Shown: positions 7,570 through 14,751 of the stretch, in pieces | Layout: every line of letters begins with the position of its first letter | How positions within the stretch are numbered: the first letter of the stretch is position 1 | Assembly (NCBI GenBank): GCA_900763965.1 | Contig: CAAFMG010000110.1 | Span: 1-21,256 of the forward strand | Origin: an uncultured Oscillospiraceae bacterium | GTDB lineage: Bacteria; Bacillota; Clostridia; Oscillospirales; Oscillospiraceae | Reading direction: 5' to 3' | Length of the DNA stretch: 21,256 nucleotides | Position numbers and translations under genes: made by a program | The notes under the pieces: model-generated | Told to the model about the DNA's origin: nothing | Seen by the model: only the letters and a program-made list of their open reading frames with translations | The model's database searches: none

Positions 7570-7773
7570 TTAATCCTCCAAGTCTGAAAAATCAAATACT
7601 TCTTCAATGGTGAGGCCGAAAAAACGGGCAATTTTGTAGGCCAGTGTGAGAGAAGCGGTGTATTTTCCCACTTCGATGGAGGTGATGGTCTGACGGGTGG
7701 TTCCTACGGCATCGGCCAATTCCTCCTGAGAGAGCTTGCGCACTTTCCGAAGCTCACGAATCCTGGTTTTCAC
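7570..7773 (-). CDS. Short XRE/Cro-CI family transcriptional regulator
   Basis: Protein of 67 residues consisting almost entirely of one helix-turn-helix. The LSQEELADAVGTTRQTITSIE segment (residues about 14-34) is the classic HTH_3 recognition unit. It continues with a YTASLTLAYKIARFFGLTIEEVF tail typical of minimal Cro/CI regulators. The start is GTG 7773 with AAAGGAGG (7788-7781) 7 bases upstream. It is the first gene of a two-gene operon with the membrane protein downstream. The promoter region carries three near-identical repeats placed around the -35 and +1 sites, so autoregulation is likely (inference). No phage genes surround it. Confidence 0.92.
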   Translation of the reverse strand: MKTRIRELRKVRKLSQEELADAVGTTRQTITSIEVGKYTASLTLAYKIARFFGLTIEEVFDFSDLED

Positions 7774-7803
7774 AGATCCGCCTCCTTTTCCTAAAATGCT
7801 AAG

Positions 7804-7883
7804 TTAACTTTGCATAAACAACATAGCACAATATAATCAAAATGTCAAGTAAACTTTGCAAAGAATGCAAAATAAACTTTGCA
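7804..7883 (-). promoter_or_regulatory. Promoter and operator array of the XRE regulator operon
   Basis: Minus-strand promoter TTGACA (7848-7843), 17-bp spacer, TATGTT (7825-7820). Three copies of TWAACTTTGCA (plus-strand reading) flank it: TTAACTTTGCA at 7804-7814 (start of the transcript), and TAAACTTTGCA at 7850-7860 (next to the -35 box) and 7873-7883 (upstream). Their starts are 46 and 23 bases apart, a common 23-bp phase. The layout fits cooperative binding of the short XRE regulator on one DNA face. Binding is inferred, not shown. Confidence 0.72.
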
Positions 7884-7889
7884 AAAGAA

Positions 7890-7917
7890 AGCACCCCGGA
7901 ATTACCTCCGGGGTGCT
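7890..7917 (-). terminator. Terminator between the Ala/Glu-rich gene and the XRE operon
   Basis: Perfect 11-bp stem AGCACCCCGGA/TCCGGGGTGCT (7890-7900 with 7907-7917) with a 6-base loop. On the minus strand it is followed by TTTCTTTT. It would end transcription from the gene at 8384 before the XRE regulator promoter. Confidence 0.8.
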
Positions 7918-7942
7918 GTACACAAAGGGAAAGCCAAAGAAT

Positions 7943-7985
7943 GGCATTATAAAGGTAATGCCCTGGAAAGCGGACTTTCCAGGGC
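7943..7985 (-). other. Two overlapping hairpins just after the Ala/Glu-rich gene
   Basis: A perfect 11-bp stem GCCCTGGAAAG/CTTTCCAGGGC (7960-7970 with 7975-7985, loop CGGA) overlaps by three bases a second stem, GGCATTA/TAATGCC (7943-7949 with 7956-7962). They cannot both form fully. They lie within 55 bases of the stop codon and may be a first terminator or a 3'-end stabiliser. The U-rich tract expected of a terminator is weak here. Confidence 0.5.
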
Positions 7986-7997
7986 GTTTGAATGGGA

Positions 7998-8384
7998 TTA
8001 TTCAGCAAAGTCGGATGCATCGGCCACAGGCTCGTTTTCCGCGAAATCGGAAGCATCAGCCACAGGCTCCTTTTCCTCAGCGGCGGGAGCTTCCTCAGCA
8101 GCAGGCTCCTCAGCGGCAGGGGCCGCCTCGGCAGCAGCGGCCTTGGGAGCAGGAACCTCCTCAGCGGCAGGCTCTTCGGCGGCAGCCTTTGCGGGGGCTG
8201 CGGTAGTGATCTCGACTTCGATGTCATGATCGTCCCGATCGCACAAGGGGCACTTGGGCAGAGCTTCCAGAGTCTTCTTGCACCAATCGACGATCTGTTC
8301 GCCATAGGTAGCGATGATGTAGACGGCACCGGCAACGGCAGCCAGAGCGGCCAGAACCTTAACGATCATATTAAATGCTTTCAT
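7998..8384 (-). CDS. Membrane-anchored Ala/Glu/Pro-rich small protein, function unknown
   Basis: Protein of 128 residues. It begins with one strongly hydrophobic helix (about residues 4-27, MIVKVLAALAAVAGAVYIIA), followed by a short amphipathic stretch and a CPLC motif with nearby Asp/His residues (CDRDDHD). The second half is low-complexity Ala/Glu/Pro and ends in two copies of an 11-residue unit, EPVADASDFAE. It looks like a single-pass membrane protein with a flexible acidic tail. The CPLC pair could bind a metal or form a disulfide, but two cysteines plus His/Asp is thin evidence. GGAGG (8397-8393) is 8 bases before the ATG, and the gene has its own promoter and terminator. No recognised family; the high alanine content is compositional rather than a sign of a wrong frame. 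Confidence 0.8.
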   Translation of the reverse strand: MKAFNMIVKVLAALAAVAGAVYIIATYGEQIVDWCKKTLEALPKCPLCDRDDHDIEVEITTAAPAKAAAEEPAAEEVPAPKAAAAEAAPAAEEPAAEEAPAAEEKEPVADASDFAENEPVADASDFAE

Positions 8385-8421
8385 AATTGAAACCTCCGTT
8401 TCATTTTTTTGATTCCTTTAT

Positions 8422-8450
8422 AATATAACCAATTTGGAAGGAAAAAGCAA
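8422..8450 (-). promoter_or_regulatory. Promoter of the Ala/Glu-rich small protein gene
   Basis: Minus strand TTGCTT (8450-8445), 17-bp spacer, TATATT (8427-8422), about 38 bases upstream of the ATG at 8384. Confidence 0.6.
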
Positions 8451-8458
8451 TCCTATTT

Positions 8459-8488
8459 TTTCAGGCAATCTTTCGGTTCTGCCTGAAA
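8459..8488 (-). other. Hairpin downstream of birA
   Basis: Perfect 9-bp stem TTTCAGGCA/TGCCTGAAA (8459-8467 with 8480-8488) with a 12-base loop, 32 bases after the birA stop. On the birA transcript it is followed by A residues rather than U, so it is not a canonical terminator. It may be a Rho-dependent or 3'-end processing structure. Confidence 0.4.
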
Positions 8489-8520
8489 GGTGGAGAAATT
8501 TTCACAGTTGGAGAATCGGA

Positions 8521-9321
8521 TCAAACATATCCGTACATTCCCCGAATGCTGACCTCTCCGGAATTGACAGCCTCCACCGCGCCATCGGCATAGGAGACGA
8601 CCAAAGCCCCCAAATCATCCACATCCAGCGCCTTTCCCCGGCGCACTTCGTCTCCCCGAACCACGCAGATTTCCTGACCGATGGTGATGCAGTCCCGGCG
8701 GTAGCGGGACAGGATCCCGGCAGGATCCTTCAGTAGAATGCCGTCCATCCGACACAGTGCTTCCAGCATAGCGGCAGCCAGGGCATCCCGGTCGATCTGC
8801 TGCCCTGTGACCATCTGCAAGGAGGCAGCCATATCCCGGATCTCCGGAGGGAAGTCCTGAGCTTTCTGGCAGCAGTTGATCCCGATGCCAATGACCGTAT
8901 AGGCTACAGTGCCATGAGGGGACATTCCCAGCTCGGTGAGGATCCCACCCAGCTTGTGCTTGCCGGAAACCAGGTCGTTTGTCCATTTGATACCGGGGCG
9001 CAGACCGCAGGCTTGTTCTGTGGCATCGCACATGGCCTCACCCACGGCGCAGGTCAGGTGCATTAACCGCTCCGGAGGGCAGTTTGGCCGGAGCAGAATG
9101 CTCAGATAGATGCCCATGTCCTCCGGAGAGTGGAAGGAGCGGCCCCGCCGTCCCCGGCCGCCGCTTTGGTGCCCGGCTACAATGGCGGTTCCGTGGGGTG
9201 CGTCCTGTTTTGCCAGATCCTTCAGCACATCGTTGGTCGAACCGATGGTGGGAAAGTATTGCATCCGATCCTTCCAGGGATAATCCGGGGAAAGATGGGA
9301 AAGAATGGTATCTTGCAGCAT
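8521..9321 (-). CDS. birA: Biotin--[acetyl-CoA-carboxylase] ligase, HTH-less
   Basis: Biotin protein ligase of 266 residues. It activates biotin with ATP and attaches it to the lysine of biotin carboxyl carrier proteins. Visible motifs in order are GSTND near the N-terminus, the biotinyl-AMP loop GRGRRGR, KWTNDL (catalytic lysine region), KLGGILTE and GIGIN. A small C-terminal SH3-like domain carries GKALDVDDLGALVV. The winged-helix DNA-binding domain of bifunctional BirA is absent, so this is a monofunctional ligase that should not regulate biotin genes itself. The ATG at 9321 is preferred: GGAGG lies 11 bases upstream and the promoter (9358-9386) excludes the longer frame starting at 9378. 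It is divergent from the aminopeptidase gene. Confidence 0.95.
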   Translation of the reverse strand: MLQDTILSHLSPDYPWKDRMQYFPTIGSTNDVLKDLAKQDAPHGTAIVAGHQSGGRGRRGRSFHSPEDMGIYLSILLRPNCPPERLMHLTCAVGEAMCDATEQACGLRPGIKWTNDLVSGKHKLGGILTELGMSPHGTVAYTVIGIGINCCQKAQDFPPEIRDMAASLQMVTGQQIDRDALAAAMLEALCRMDGILLKDPAGILSRYRRDCITIGQEICVVRGDEVRRGKALDVDDLGALVVSYADGAVEAVNSGEVSIRGMYGYV

Positions 9322-9357
9322 GATCGTGATATCCTCCGCAGTGTTTTCGATGCACCG

Positions 9358-9386
9358 AGTATAGCAGATTCCAGGCACTTGTGCAA
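9358..9386 (-). promoter_or_regulatory. birA promoter
   Basis: Minus strand TTGCAC (9386-9381), 17-bp spacer, TATACT (9363-9358). Transcription would begin near 9351, 30 bases before the chosen birA start. Confidence 0.75.
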
Positions 9387-9404
9387 GCTATGGCGATCCT
9401 TGTA

Positions 9405-9433
9405 TTGACCTTTTGAGAAAAGTTTGGTAAAAT
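9405..9433 (+). promoter_or_regulatory. Promoter of the M29 aminopeptidase gene
   Basis: TTGACC (9405-9410), 17-bp spacer, TAAAAT (9428-9433), 32 bases before the ATG. It lies back to back with the birA promoter in a 144-base divergent intergenic region. Confidence 0.8.
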
Positions 9434-9465
9434 GTAACATACTCTCAGAAAAGGAGACTTGAAAT

Positions 9466-10689
9466 ATGAAAAAAACAGTGTTGCGTTCCTACGCAAACCT
9501 GATCATCCGCTGCGGCCTGAATGTCCAGAAGGGACAGGAGGTCATCATTCTTGCGGAGCTGGATCAGCCGGAATTTGTGAAAATGCTGGTAGAGGAGGCC
9601 TACAAGGCCAAGGCCGGTAAGGTTACTGTCCAGTGGAGCTATCAGCCCCTGGAAAAGATCCATGTCCGCGGTCAGTCCGTAAAGACCCTGGGCACTGTGG
9701 AGGAATGGGAAAAGGCACGGCAGGAGCATTACTGCCAGGTTCTGCCTGCCCGCCTGTGGCTGTGCTCCGAGGATCCTGACGGCCTGAAGGGCATGAACAT
9801 CGAAAAGCAGGCCAAGGCCCGCCAGATGAGCTACCCCATCCTGAAGCCCTACCGTGACCGCCGGGAGAACCGGGAGCAGTGGTGCATCGCTGCCGTCCCC
9901 GGTGCCGCCTGGGCAAAGAAGATGTTCCCCGACCTGCCCAAGGGCAAGGCTATGGAAAAGCTGTGGGAAGCCATTCTCTTTACCTCCCGGGTCACAGAGG
10001 ATCCTGTTCAGGCCTGGCAGCAGCACAATGCCGACCTGAAGGAGCGCTGCAACTACCTCAACAGCCTGCACGCCAGCGCTGTACACCTGACTGCCGACAA
10101 CGGCACCGACCTGACCATTGGGCTGATCCCCGAAGGCCGCTGGTGCGGCGGCGGAGATACCAATTTGCAGGGTATTTTCTTTAACCCCAACATCCCCACG
10201 GAGGAGTGCTTTATCTCTCCCATGCGGGGCAAGGCAGAGGGCATCGTCTATGCCACCAAGCCCTTGAGCTATCAGGGCCAGATCATCGACAAGTTCTGGA
10301 TCCGCTTTGAAAACGGCAAGGCTGTGGAGGCCAAGGCCGAGCAGGGTGAAGAACTGCTGAACACCATGATCTCCATGGACGAAGGTGCAGCCTACCTGGG
10401 CGAGGTGGCTCTGGTTCCCCAGAACAGCCCCATTGCCGAAAGCGGCCTGCTGTTCTACAACACCCTGTTTGACGAAAATGCCGCCTGCCACCTGGCTCTG
10501 GGACATGGCTTCCCGGATTCCATTGTGGACTTCGGCAGCAAGACCCTGGAGGAGTGCCGCCAGCTGGGCATCAACGACTCCATGATCCATGAGGACTTTA
10601 TGGTGGGCTGCGATACCATGAACATTGATGCCATCTGTGAAGATGGCCGAGTGGTTCCTGTGTTCCGCAGCGGCCGCTGGGCATTTTAA
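9466..10689 (+). CDS. M29 family aminopeptidase (AmpS/PepS-like)
   Basis: Cytoplasmic metallo-aminopeptidase of 407 residues, the usual length for family M29. These enzymes trim N-terminal residues from peptides with two metal ions. Expected ligands are in place with family spacing: Glu247 in PTEE, Glu313 in LGEVALV, His342 in NAACHLALG, and His375/Asp377 in the late IHEDFMVG. The N-terminus carries the family-typical LIIRCGLNVQKGQEV segment. AAGGAG lies 9 bases before the ATG. It leads a two-gene transcript with the O-acetyltransferase 11 bases downstream. Together with pepT it suggests active peptide use, although the two genes are not in one operon. Confidence 0.93.
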   Translation: MKKTVLRSYANLIIRCGLNVQKGQEVIILAELDQPEFVKMLVEEAYKAKAGKVTVQWSYQPLEKIHVRGQSVKTLGTVEEWEKARQEHYCQVLPARLWLCSEDPDGLKGMNIEKQAKARQMSYPILKPYRDRRENREQWCIAAVPGAAWAKKMFPDLPKGKAMEKLWEAILFTSRVTEDPVQAWQQHNADLKERCNYLNSLHASAVHLTADNGTDLTIGLIPEGRWCGGGDTNLQGIFFNPNIPTEECFISPMRGKAEGIVYATKPLSYQGQIIDKFWIRFENGKAVEAKAEQGEELLNTMISMDEGAAYLGEVALVPQNSPIAESGLLFYNTLFDENAACHLALGHGFPDSIVDFGSKTLEECRQLGINDSMIHEDFMVGCDTMNIDAICEDGRVVPVFRSGRWAF

Positions 10690-10700
10690 GGGGAAAAACC

Positions 10701-11315
10701 ATGACTGAGCGGGAGAAGATCCACGCCGGTGTGCTTTTTCAGCCGATGGATCCCCAGATCCTGGCAGAGCAGCTGGCCTATCTGGACAAGATGGATGCCT
10801 ATAACCGCATTCCCAGGATTCAGATGGAGCAGCGCAGACAAATGCTGCCGGAACTGTTTGCTGAGGTAGGGGAGAACTGCTATATTGAGTCCCCCTTCTA
10901 CGCCAACTGGGGCGGCCACCATGTCCATTTGGGAAACAATGTCTATGCCAACTATGGCGTTACCTTTGTGGATGATACCCATATCTACATTGGCGACAAT
11001 ACCATGCTGGCGCCCAACGTGGTACTGGCCACGGCAGGGCACCCCATCAACCCGGAACTCCGGGCCAAGGGACTGCAATACAATCTGCCGGTGCGCATTG
11101 GCAAAAACTGCTGGCTGGGTGCCGGAGTGATCGTTCTGCCGGGCGTTACCATTGGGGATAATACCGTTGTTGGTGCCGGCAGTGTGGTGACAAAGGATCT
11201 GCCCGCCGGGGTGGTGGCAGTCGGCAACCCCTGCCGTGTCCTGCGGCAAGTGGGTCAGCAGGATCAAATCTACTATTATCGGGATAAAAAGATCGACCCG
11301 GAGTGCTTCCGATAA
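10701..11315 (+). CDS. Sugar O-acetyltransferase (maltose/galactoside acetyltransferase-like)
   Basis: Protein of 204 residues of the left-handed beta-helix acetyltransferase superfamily, closest in layout to Maa/LacA. It has an N-terminal helical MAT domain (EREKIHAGVLFQP, with DKMDAYN further on), then hexapeptide repeats such as HLGNNVYANYG, YIGDNTMLAPNV and TIGDNTVVGAGSVV. The catalytic histidine is His114 in TAGHPI. It transfers an acetyl group from acetyl-CoA to a sugar hydroxyl; the actual acceptor cannot be told from sequence. It begins 11 bases after the aminopeptidase with a GGGGAAA-type ribosome binding site, so the two are probably one transcript. No strong terminator follows; only an A/T palindrome is present. 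Confidence 0.92.
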   Translation: MTEREKIHAGVLFQPMDPQILAEQLAYLDKMDAYNRIPRIQMEQRRQMLPELFAEVGENCYIESPFYANWGGHHVHLGNNVYANYGVTFVDDTHIYIGDNTMLAPNVVLATAGHPINPELRAKGLQYNLPVRIGKNCWLGAGVIVLPGVTIGDNTVVGAGSVVTKDLPAGVVAVGNPCRVLRQVGQQDQIYYYRDKKIDPECFR

Positions 11316-11342
11316 GTTTTTTAAAAAAACGAAAAATAACAC

Positions 11343-11371
11343 TTGCTTTTTCGGAATCTATGTGTTATGAT
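11343..11371 (+). promoter_or_regulatory. rpmE promoter
   Basis: TTGCTT (11343-11348), 17-bp spacer, TATGAT (11366-11371). The leader to the rpmE ATG is about 60 bases. Confidence 0.75.
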
Positions 11372-11393
11372 ATCCGGGCGATTGAAGATTGCT

Positions 11394-11410
11394 AAGGGCA
11401 GTATGCCCTT
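11394..11410 (+). promoter_or_regulatory. Hairpin in the rpmE leader, possible r-protein leader
   Basis: Perfect 7-bp stem AAGGGCA/TGCCCTT (11394-11400 with 11404-11410) with a GTA loop, about 14 bases before the AGAGGTG ribosome binding site. Ribosomal-protein leaders often place such a hairpin here for feedback control. Whether this one binds L31 is inference. Confidence 0.4.
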
Positions 11411-11436
11411 TAACTGATACGAAAGAGGTGAACGAA

Positions 11437-11637
11437 ATGAAGGAAGGTATCCATCCCAACTACGAACAGACCACCATCCGCTGCGCTTGCGGCAATGTCT
11501 TTACTACCGGTTCTACCAAGAAGGACATTCGCGTTGAGATCTGCTCCAAGTGCCACCCTTTCTATACCGGCAAACAGAAGCTGGTTGACACCGGTGGACG
11601 TGTTGATCGCTTCAACAAGCGTTTTGGCCTGAAGTAA
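11437..11637 (+). CDS. rpmE: 50S ribosomal protein L31 (zinc-binding type)
   Basis: Protein of 66 residues, full length for L31. It is the zinc-containing (C+) form, with a CAC pair (Cys16, Cys18) and a later CSKC pair forming the four-cysteine site, and the family core TTGSTKKDIRVEICSKCHPF. It sits on the large subunit near the central protuberance and bridges to the small subunit. ATG 11437 follows AGAGGTG by 6 bases; the longer frame upstream overlaps the leader hairpin. The gene has its own promoter and terminator. Organisms with a C+ L31 often hold a cysteine-free paralogue for zinc starvation, not present in this window. Confidence 0.97.
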   Translation: MKEGIHPNYEQTTIRCACGNVFTTGSTKKDIRVEICSKCHPFYTGKQKLVDTGGRVDRFNKRFGLK

Positions 11638-11648
11638 GATTCGCACAG

Positions 11649-11679
11649 ACCGCACCACGGAAACGTGGTGCGGTTTTTT
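11649..11679 (+). terminator. Intrinsic terminator of rpmE
   Basis: Perfect 11-bp stem ACCGCACCACG/CGTGGTGCGGT (11649-11659 with 11664-11674) closed by a GAAA tetraloop and followed by TTTTTT. Confidence 0.95.
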
Positions 11680-11711
11680 CTTTTTATTTACAATTTTCCA
11701 CAAGAAAGGGA

Positions 11712-11741
11712 TTGTTCCCAGGGGGTGTTTTGTGGTATACT
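11712..11741 (+). promoter_or_regulatory. Promoter of the hflX gene string
   Basis: TTGTTC (11712-11717), 18-bp spacer, TATACT (11736-11741) preceded directly by TGG, an extended -10 element. It is the only clear promoter found before the nine-gene run that reaches the right edge. Confidence 0.7.
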
Positions 11742-11812
11742 GTAAGGAAGTAAATGCGATTTCTGCGTGCTGACCACACCGCGACTTTCCCAAAAAAGAG
11801 GAGGAAACGAAA

Positions 11813-13081
11813 ATGGAAGCGATTACTGAGAGAAAGAGAATCGAACGTGCTGTTCTGGTGGGATTGAACGCCAGCTGCTTTTCCGAGGAACAGGTTGCCA
11901 CCGAGGCAACCTTGGACGAGCTGGAGGATCTGCTGGAGACTGCCGGCGGCTTCTGTACTGGCATAATTCTGCAAAACCGCCACACCCCGGATCCCCATTC
12001 CTTCATTGGTGAGGGAAAGGCTCTGGAGGTGAAAATGCTGGTAGAGGCCACCGAATCCGATATGGTGGTCTTTGACAATGAGCTTTCCCCGGGAAATATC
12101 CGGGCCCTGGAGGAGATCATCGGTGTCACTGTGCTGGACCGCAGCGCATTGATCCTGGATATTTTCGCCCAGCGGGCCAAGACCCGGGAAGGCCGACTTC
12201 AGGTGGAGCTGGCGCAGTACCAGTATCTTCTGCCCCGGCTGTCCGGCATGGGTGCCAGCCTGTCCCGTCAGGGCGGCGGCATCGGCACCAGAGGCCCCGG
12301 TGAGACCCAGCTGGAATCTGATCGCCGTCACATCCGGGAGCGGATCAACCGGCTGGAGGAGGAGCTGGAGCAGGTGCGCAAGGTGCGCGCTGTCCAGAGA
12401 GAGCGCAGACTGAAAAACTCCATTCCGGTGGTGGCCATTGTGGGCTACACCAATGCCGGTAAATCCACCCTGTTAAACCAGCTGACCGGAGCAGACATTC
12501 CGGCCAATGACCGCCTGTTTGATACCCTGGATACCACCTCCCGGCAGCTGAAGGTTTCTGACAACCTGGATGTGATCCTGTCTGATACCGTTGGCTTTAT
12601 CGCCAAGCTGCCCCACCATCTGGTGGAGGCCTTCCAGGCGACTCTGGAAGAACTGGAATATGCGGATCTGCTGCTGCATGTTATTGATGTCTCCGATCCC
12701 TATCTGGAGCAGCATATTGCCGTTGTCAACCGGCTCATTGCCAAGCTGGCAAAGCCGGGAACTCCGGTTTTGAAGGTTTACAACAAGGTCGATCGGGTCT
12801 ATTCCGAGGAGATTCCCCGGGGCAAGAATACCGTGGCAATCTCTGCAAAGAAGGGTGTCAACATGGATGGCCTGCTGAAAGCCATTGAGCAGGCTCTGGA
12901 AAAATCCCGGCATCATGTGCTGCTACGCTTCCCCTATGCCAAGGGAGGCATGGTGGATACCCTGCACAGCGGGGCGAAGGTACACTCCGTAGACTATACC
13001 GCCGACGGCATTGAGGTGGATACCATCCTGGATGAGATCCTCTATGGCCGCCTTCGGGAATATGTGGTGAAGGAGCTGTAA
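11813..13081 (+). CDS. hflX: Ribosome-associated GTPase HflX
   Basis: HflX of 422 residues, a GTPase of the Obg/HflX superfamily that splits or rescues stalled 70S ribosomes. The N-terminal HflX domain ends in the glycine-rich GGGIGTRGPGETQLESDRR linker (about 154-172) followed by a coiled-coil helix. The G domain shows G1 GYTNAGKS (211-218), G3 DTVG (258-261), G4 NKVD (324-327) and G5 SAKKG (344-348). AGGAGG is 8 bases before the ATG. It heads the long operon; the next gene starts 3 bases after its stop, using a ribosome binding site inside hflX. Confidence 0.97.
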   Translation: MEAITERKRIERAVLVGLNASCFSEEQVATEATLDELEDLLETAGGFCTGIILQNRHTPDPHSFIGEGKALEVKMLVEATESDMVVFDNELSPGNIRALEEIIGVTVLDRSALILDIFAQRAKTREGRLQVELAQYQYLLPRLSGMGASLSRQGGGIGTRGPGETQLESDRRHIRERINRLEEELEQVRKVRAVQRERRLKNSIPVVAIVGYTNAGKSTLLNQLTGADIPANDRLFDTLDTTSRQLKVSDNLDVILSDTVGFIAKLPHHLVEAFQATLEELEYADLLLHVIDVSDPYLEQHIAVVNRLIAKLAKPGTPVLKVYNKVDRVYSEEIPRGKNTVAISAKKGVNMDGLLKAIEQALEKSRHHVLLRFPYAKGGMVDTLHSGAKVHSVDYTADGIEVDTILDEILYGRLREYVVKEL

Positions 13082-13084
13082 GCC

Positions 13085-13714
13085 TTGGAGGCATATCTGG
13101 TGCCGACCCAGTTCGGCGAGGATGAATTTTACGAGAAAAAATCCCACTTCATCGGTCGGGTCTGGCCGGTGGAGACGGAGGAAGAGGCCCTGGAAAAGAT
13201 CCAGCAGATGAAAAAGCAGCACTACGATGCCACCCACAACTGCTGGGCCTATATCATCCGGGACGGTGCGGTTCGCTTCTCCGATGACGGAGAGCCCGGC
13301 GGTACAGCGGGGATGCCCATGCTGCAGGTTTTGCAGCGGGAGGGTTTGCAGAACATCGTCTGCGTGGTGACCCGGTACTTTGGCGGCATTCTGCTGGGGG
13401 CTGGGGGTCTGGTGCGGGCCTACACCAAGGGCGCAAAAATCGCCGTGGATGCGGCTGGAAAGTCCATAAAGCGGGTGTGGACGGTGGTGTACGTCCCTTG
13501 CCCCTATCCCTTTTATGAACGGGTCCGGCTGGAGGTTTCCGCCTTTGGCGGCATCATCCGTCAGACGGATTTTGGAGCAGAGGTGGAATTGGAGCTTCTG
13601 TTCCCCCAAGAGAAAACGAATAAATTTTTGGAACGCCTGACGGATCTGACCTCCGGAACGGTGGAAGGAATGGAGATCGGACAGGAGTATCGGGCATTTC
13701 CCATAGACGCATAA
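13085..13714 (+). CDS. YigZ/IMPACT family protein (UPF0029)
   Basis: Protein of 209 residues of the YigZ/IMPACT family. It carries the core signature HNCWAY, RFSDDGEPGGTAG and RYFGGILLGAGGLVRAY in residues about 50-118, then a ferredoxin-like C-terminal domain. The eukaryotic homologue regulates Gcn2; the bacterial role is not settled, though an RNA- or ribosome-related role is suspected. The start is a TTG at 13085: AAGGAG (13070-13075) within the end of hflX is 9 bases upstream and there is no in-frame ATG near it. This start is coupled to the hflX stop 3 bases before. Confidence 0.93.
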   Translation: MEAYLVPTQFGEDEFYEKKSHFIGRVWPVETEEEALEKIQQMKKQHYDATHNCWAYIIRDGAVRFSDDGEPGGTAGMPMLQVLQREGLQNIVCVVTRYFGGILLGAGGLVRAYTKGAKIAVDAAGKSIKRVWTVVYVPCPYPFYERVRLEVSAFGGIIRQTDFGAEVELELLFPQEKTNKFLERLTDLTSGTVEGMEIGQEYRAFPIDA

Positions 13715-13726
13715 GGAGGGATCGTC

Positions 13727-14740
13727 ATGACTGTACGGGAAGAACTGGAACGTCAGGAACACAGAAGGCTGAATCCTCAGGCCGCTTTTGCCGACCAAAG
13801 CCGGGGCAGACCCCGGTTGGAACCGGAGCGGGAGGAGGATGTGCGCACCTGCTATCAGCGGGACATTGACCGCATTGTGCACTGTAAGGCTTTCCGACGA
13901 TTGGTACATAAGACCCAGGTCTTTCTCCGACCGGAGGGAGATCACTACCGTACCCGCATGACCCACACCCTGGAGGTTTCCCGGATTGCCAGCACCATCA
14001 CCCGGGCCTTGGGACTGAATGAGGATCTGGCTGAGGCCATTGCCATGGGCCATGATCTGGGCCATACCCCCTTCGGCCATGCCGGAGAGGTGGCACTGAC
14101 GAAGTGCCTGGGCCAGCCCTTCCGCCACAACGAGCAGAGTCTTCGGGTGGTGGATATTCTGGAACGGGATGGCAATGGGCTGAATCTGACCTATGAAGTG
14201 CGCAATGGCATTCTGCGCCACACCGGTGACACCTGGGCTAGCACGCTGGAGGGCAAGGTGGTTCGCCGCAGCGACCAGATCGCCTATGTTAACCACGATA
14301 TTGACGATGCCATTCGGGCGGGGATCCTGACCAATGGGGATATTCCCCGGTCCATTACCGATGTGCTGGGTCACGACCACAGCACCCGGATCAATACGCT
14401 GGTAACGGACATTATCCGCGTTTCCCGGCAGGCCGGAGCCATCTGCCTGTCACCGGAGGTGGAAACGGCACTGAAGGATCTGCGCTCGTTTATGTTTGAC
14501 AATGTCTACCGCAACCCGGTTGCCAAGGGGGAGGAGAGCAAGGCCAAGGATATGCTGATGCGTATGTTTGACTATTATGTGGATCACCCCGAGGCCATTC
14601 CGGAGGATTTTCAGCCCCAGCTGAGCTTTGAGGGGCTGGAGCGCACCGTCTGCGACTACATTGCCGGTATGACCGATAACTATGCCATAGATAAGTACAC
14701 AGAGATTTTTATTCCTGCGGGCTGGCACGTCCGGGGATAG
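13727..14740 (+). CDS. dgt: dGTP triphosphohydrolase-like HD-domain protein
   Basis: Protein of 337 residues of the dGTPase-like family (the shorter Gram-positive type). It hydrolyses a deoxynucleoside triphosphate to the nucleoside plus inorganic triphosphate, controlling dNTP pools. The HD metal site is visible as RMTHTLEVSRIA (His80), GHDLGHTPFGHAGE (His109, Asp110, His118) and a later NHDIDDAIRAG. The N-terminal HKTQVF...HYRTR region is the typical nucleotide-binding part. AAGGAGG precedes the ATG. It lies 12 bases after the YigZ-family gene. A dNTP-controlling enzyme two genes upstream of DNA primase is a sensible grouping. The exact substrate may not be dGTP in this subfamily. Confidence 0.92.
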   Translation: MTVREELERQEHRRLNPQAAFADQSRGRPRLEPEREEDVRTCYQRDIDRIVHCKAFRRLVHKTQVFLRPEGDHYRTRMTHTLEVSRIASTITRALGLNEDLAEAIAMGHDLGHTPFGHAGEVALTKCLGQPFRHNEQSLRVVDILERDGNGLNLTYEVRNGILRHTGDTWASTLEGKVVRRSDQIAYVNHDIDDAIRAGILTNGDIPRSITDVLGHDHSTRINTLVTDIIRVSRQAGAICLSPEVETALKDLRSFMFDNVYRNPVAKGEESKAKDMLMRMFDYYVDHPEAIPEDFQPQLSFEGLERTVCDYIAGMTDNYAIDKYTEIFIPAGWHVRG

Positions 14741-14751
14741 GAAAGGGGAAA

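Noticed and set aside
7054..7587. A plus-strand open frame beginning inside the palindromic element
   Set aside because: It runs antisense through the membrane protein gene and ends in the regulator; the start lies in the central hairpin. Probably the kind of spurious ORF such repeats create.
8030..8200. Direct repeats that might be a CRISPR or microsatellite
   Set aside because: They are in-frame coding repeats of an Ala/Glu/Pro tail, with varied unit length and no spacers.
8459..8488. Intrinsic terminator for birA
   Set aside because: The stem is perfect but the birA transcript continues with A residues, not U, so it was listed only as a hairpin.
11316..11335. A/T palindrome as terminator of the O-acetyltransferase gene
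   Set aside because: The stem would be only A-T pairs, too weak for a convincing intrinsic terminator.
12923..14380. A 485-codon minus-strand open frame over hflX, the YigZ-family gene and the dGTPase-like gene
   Set aside because: It spans three genuine genes on the other strand and shows no protein family features.
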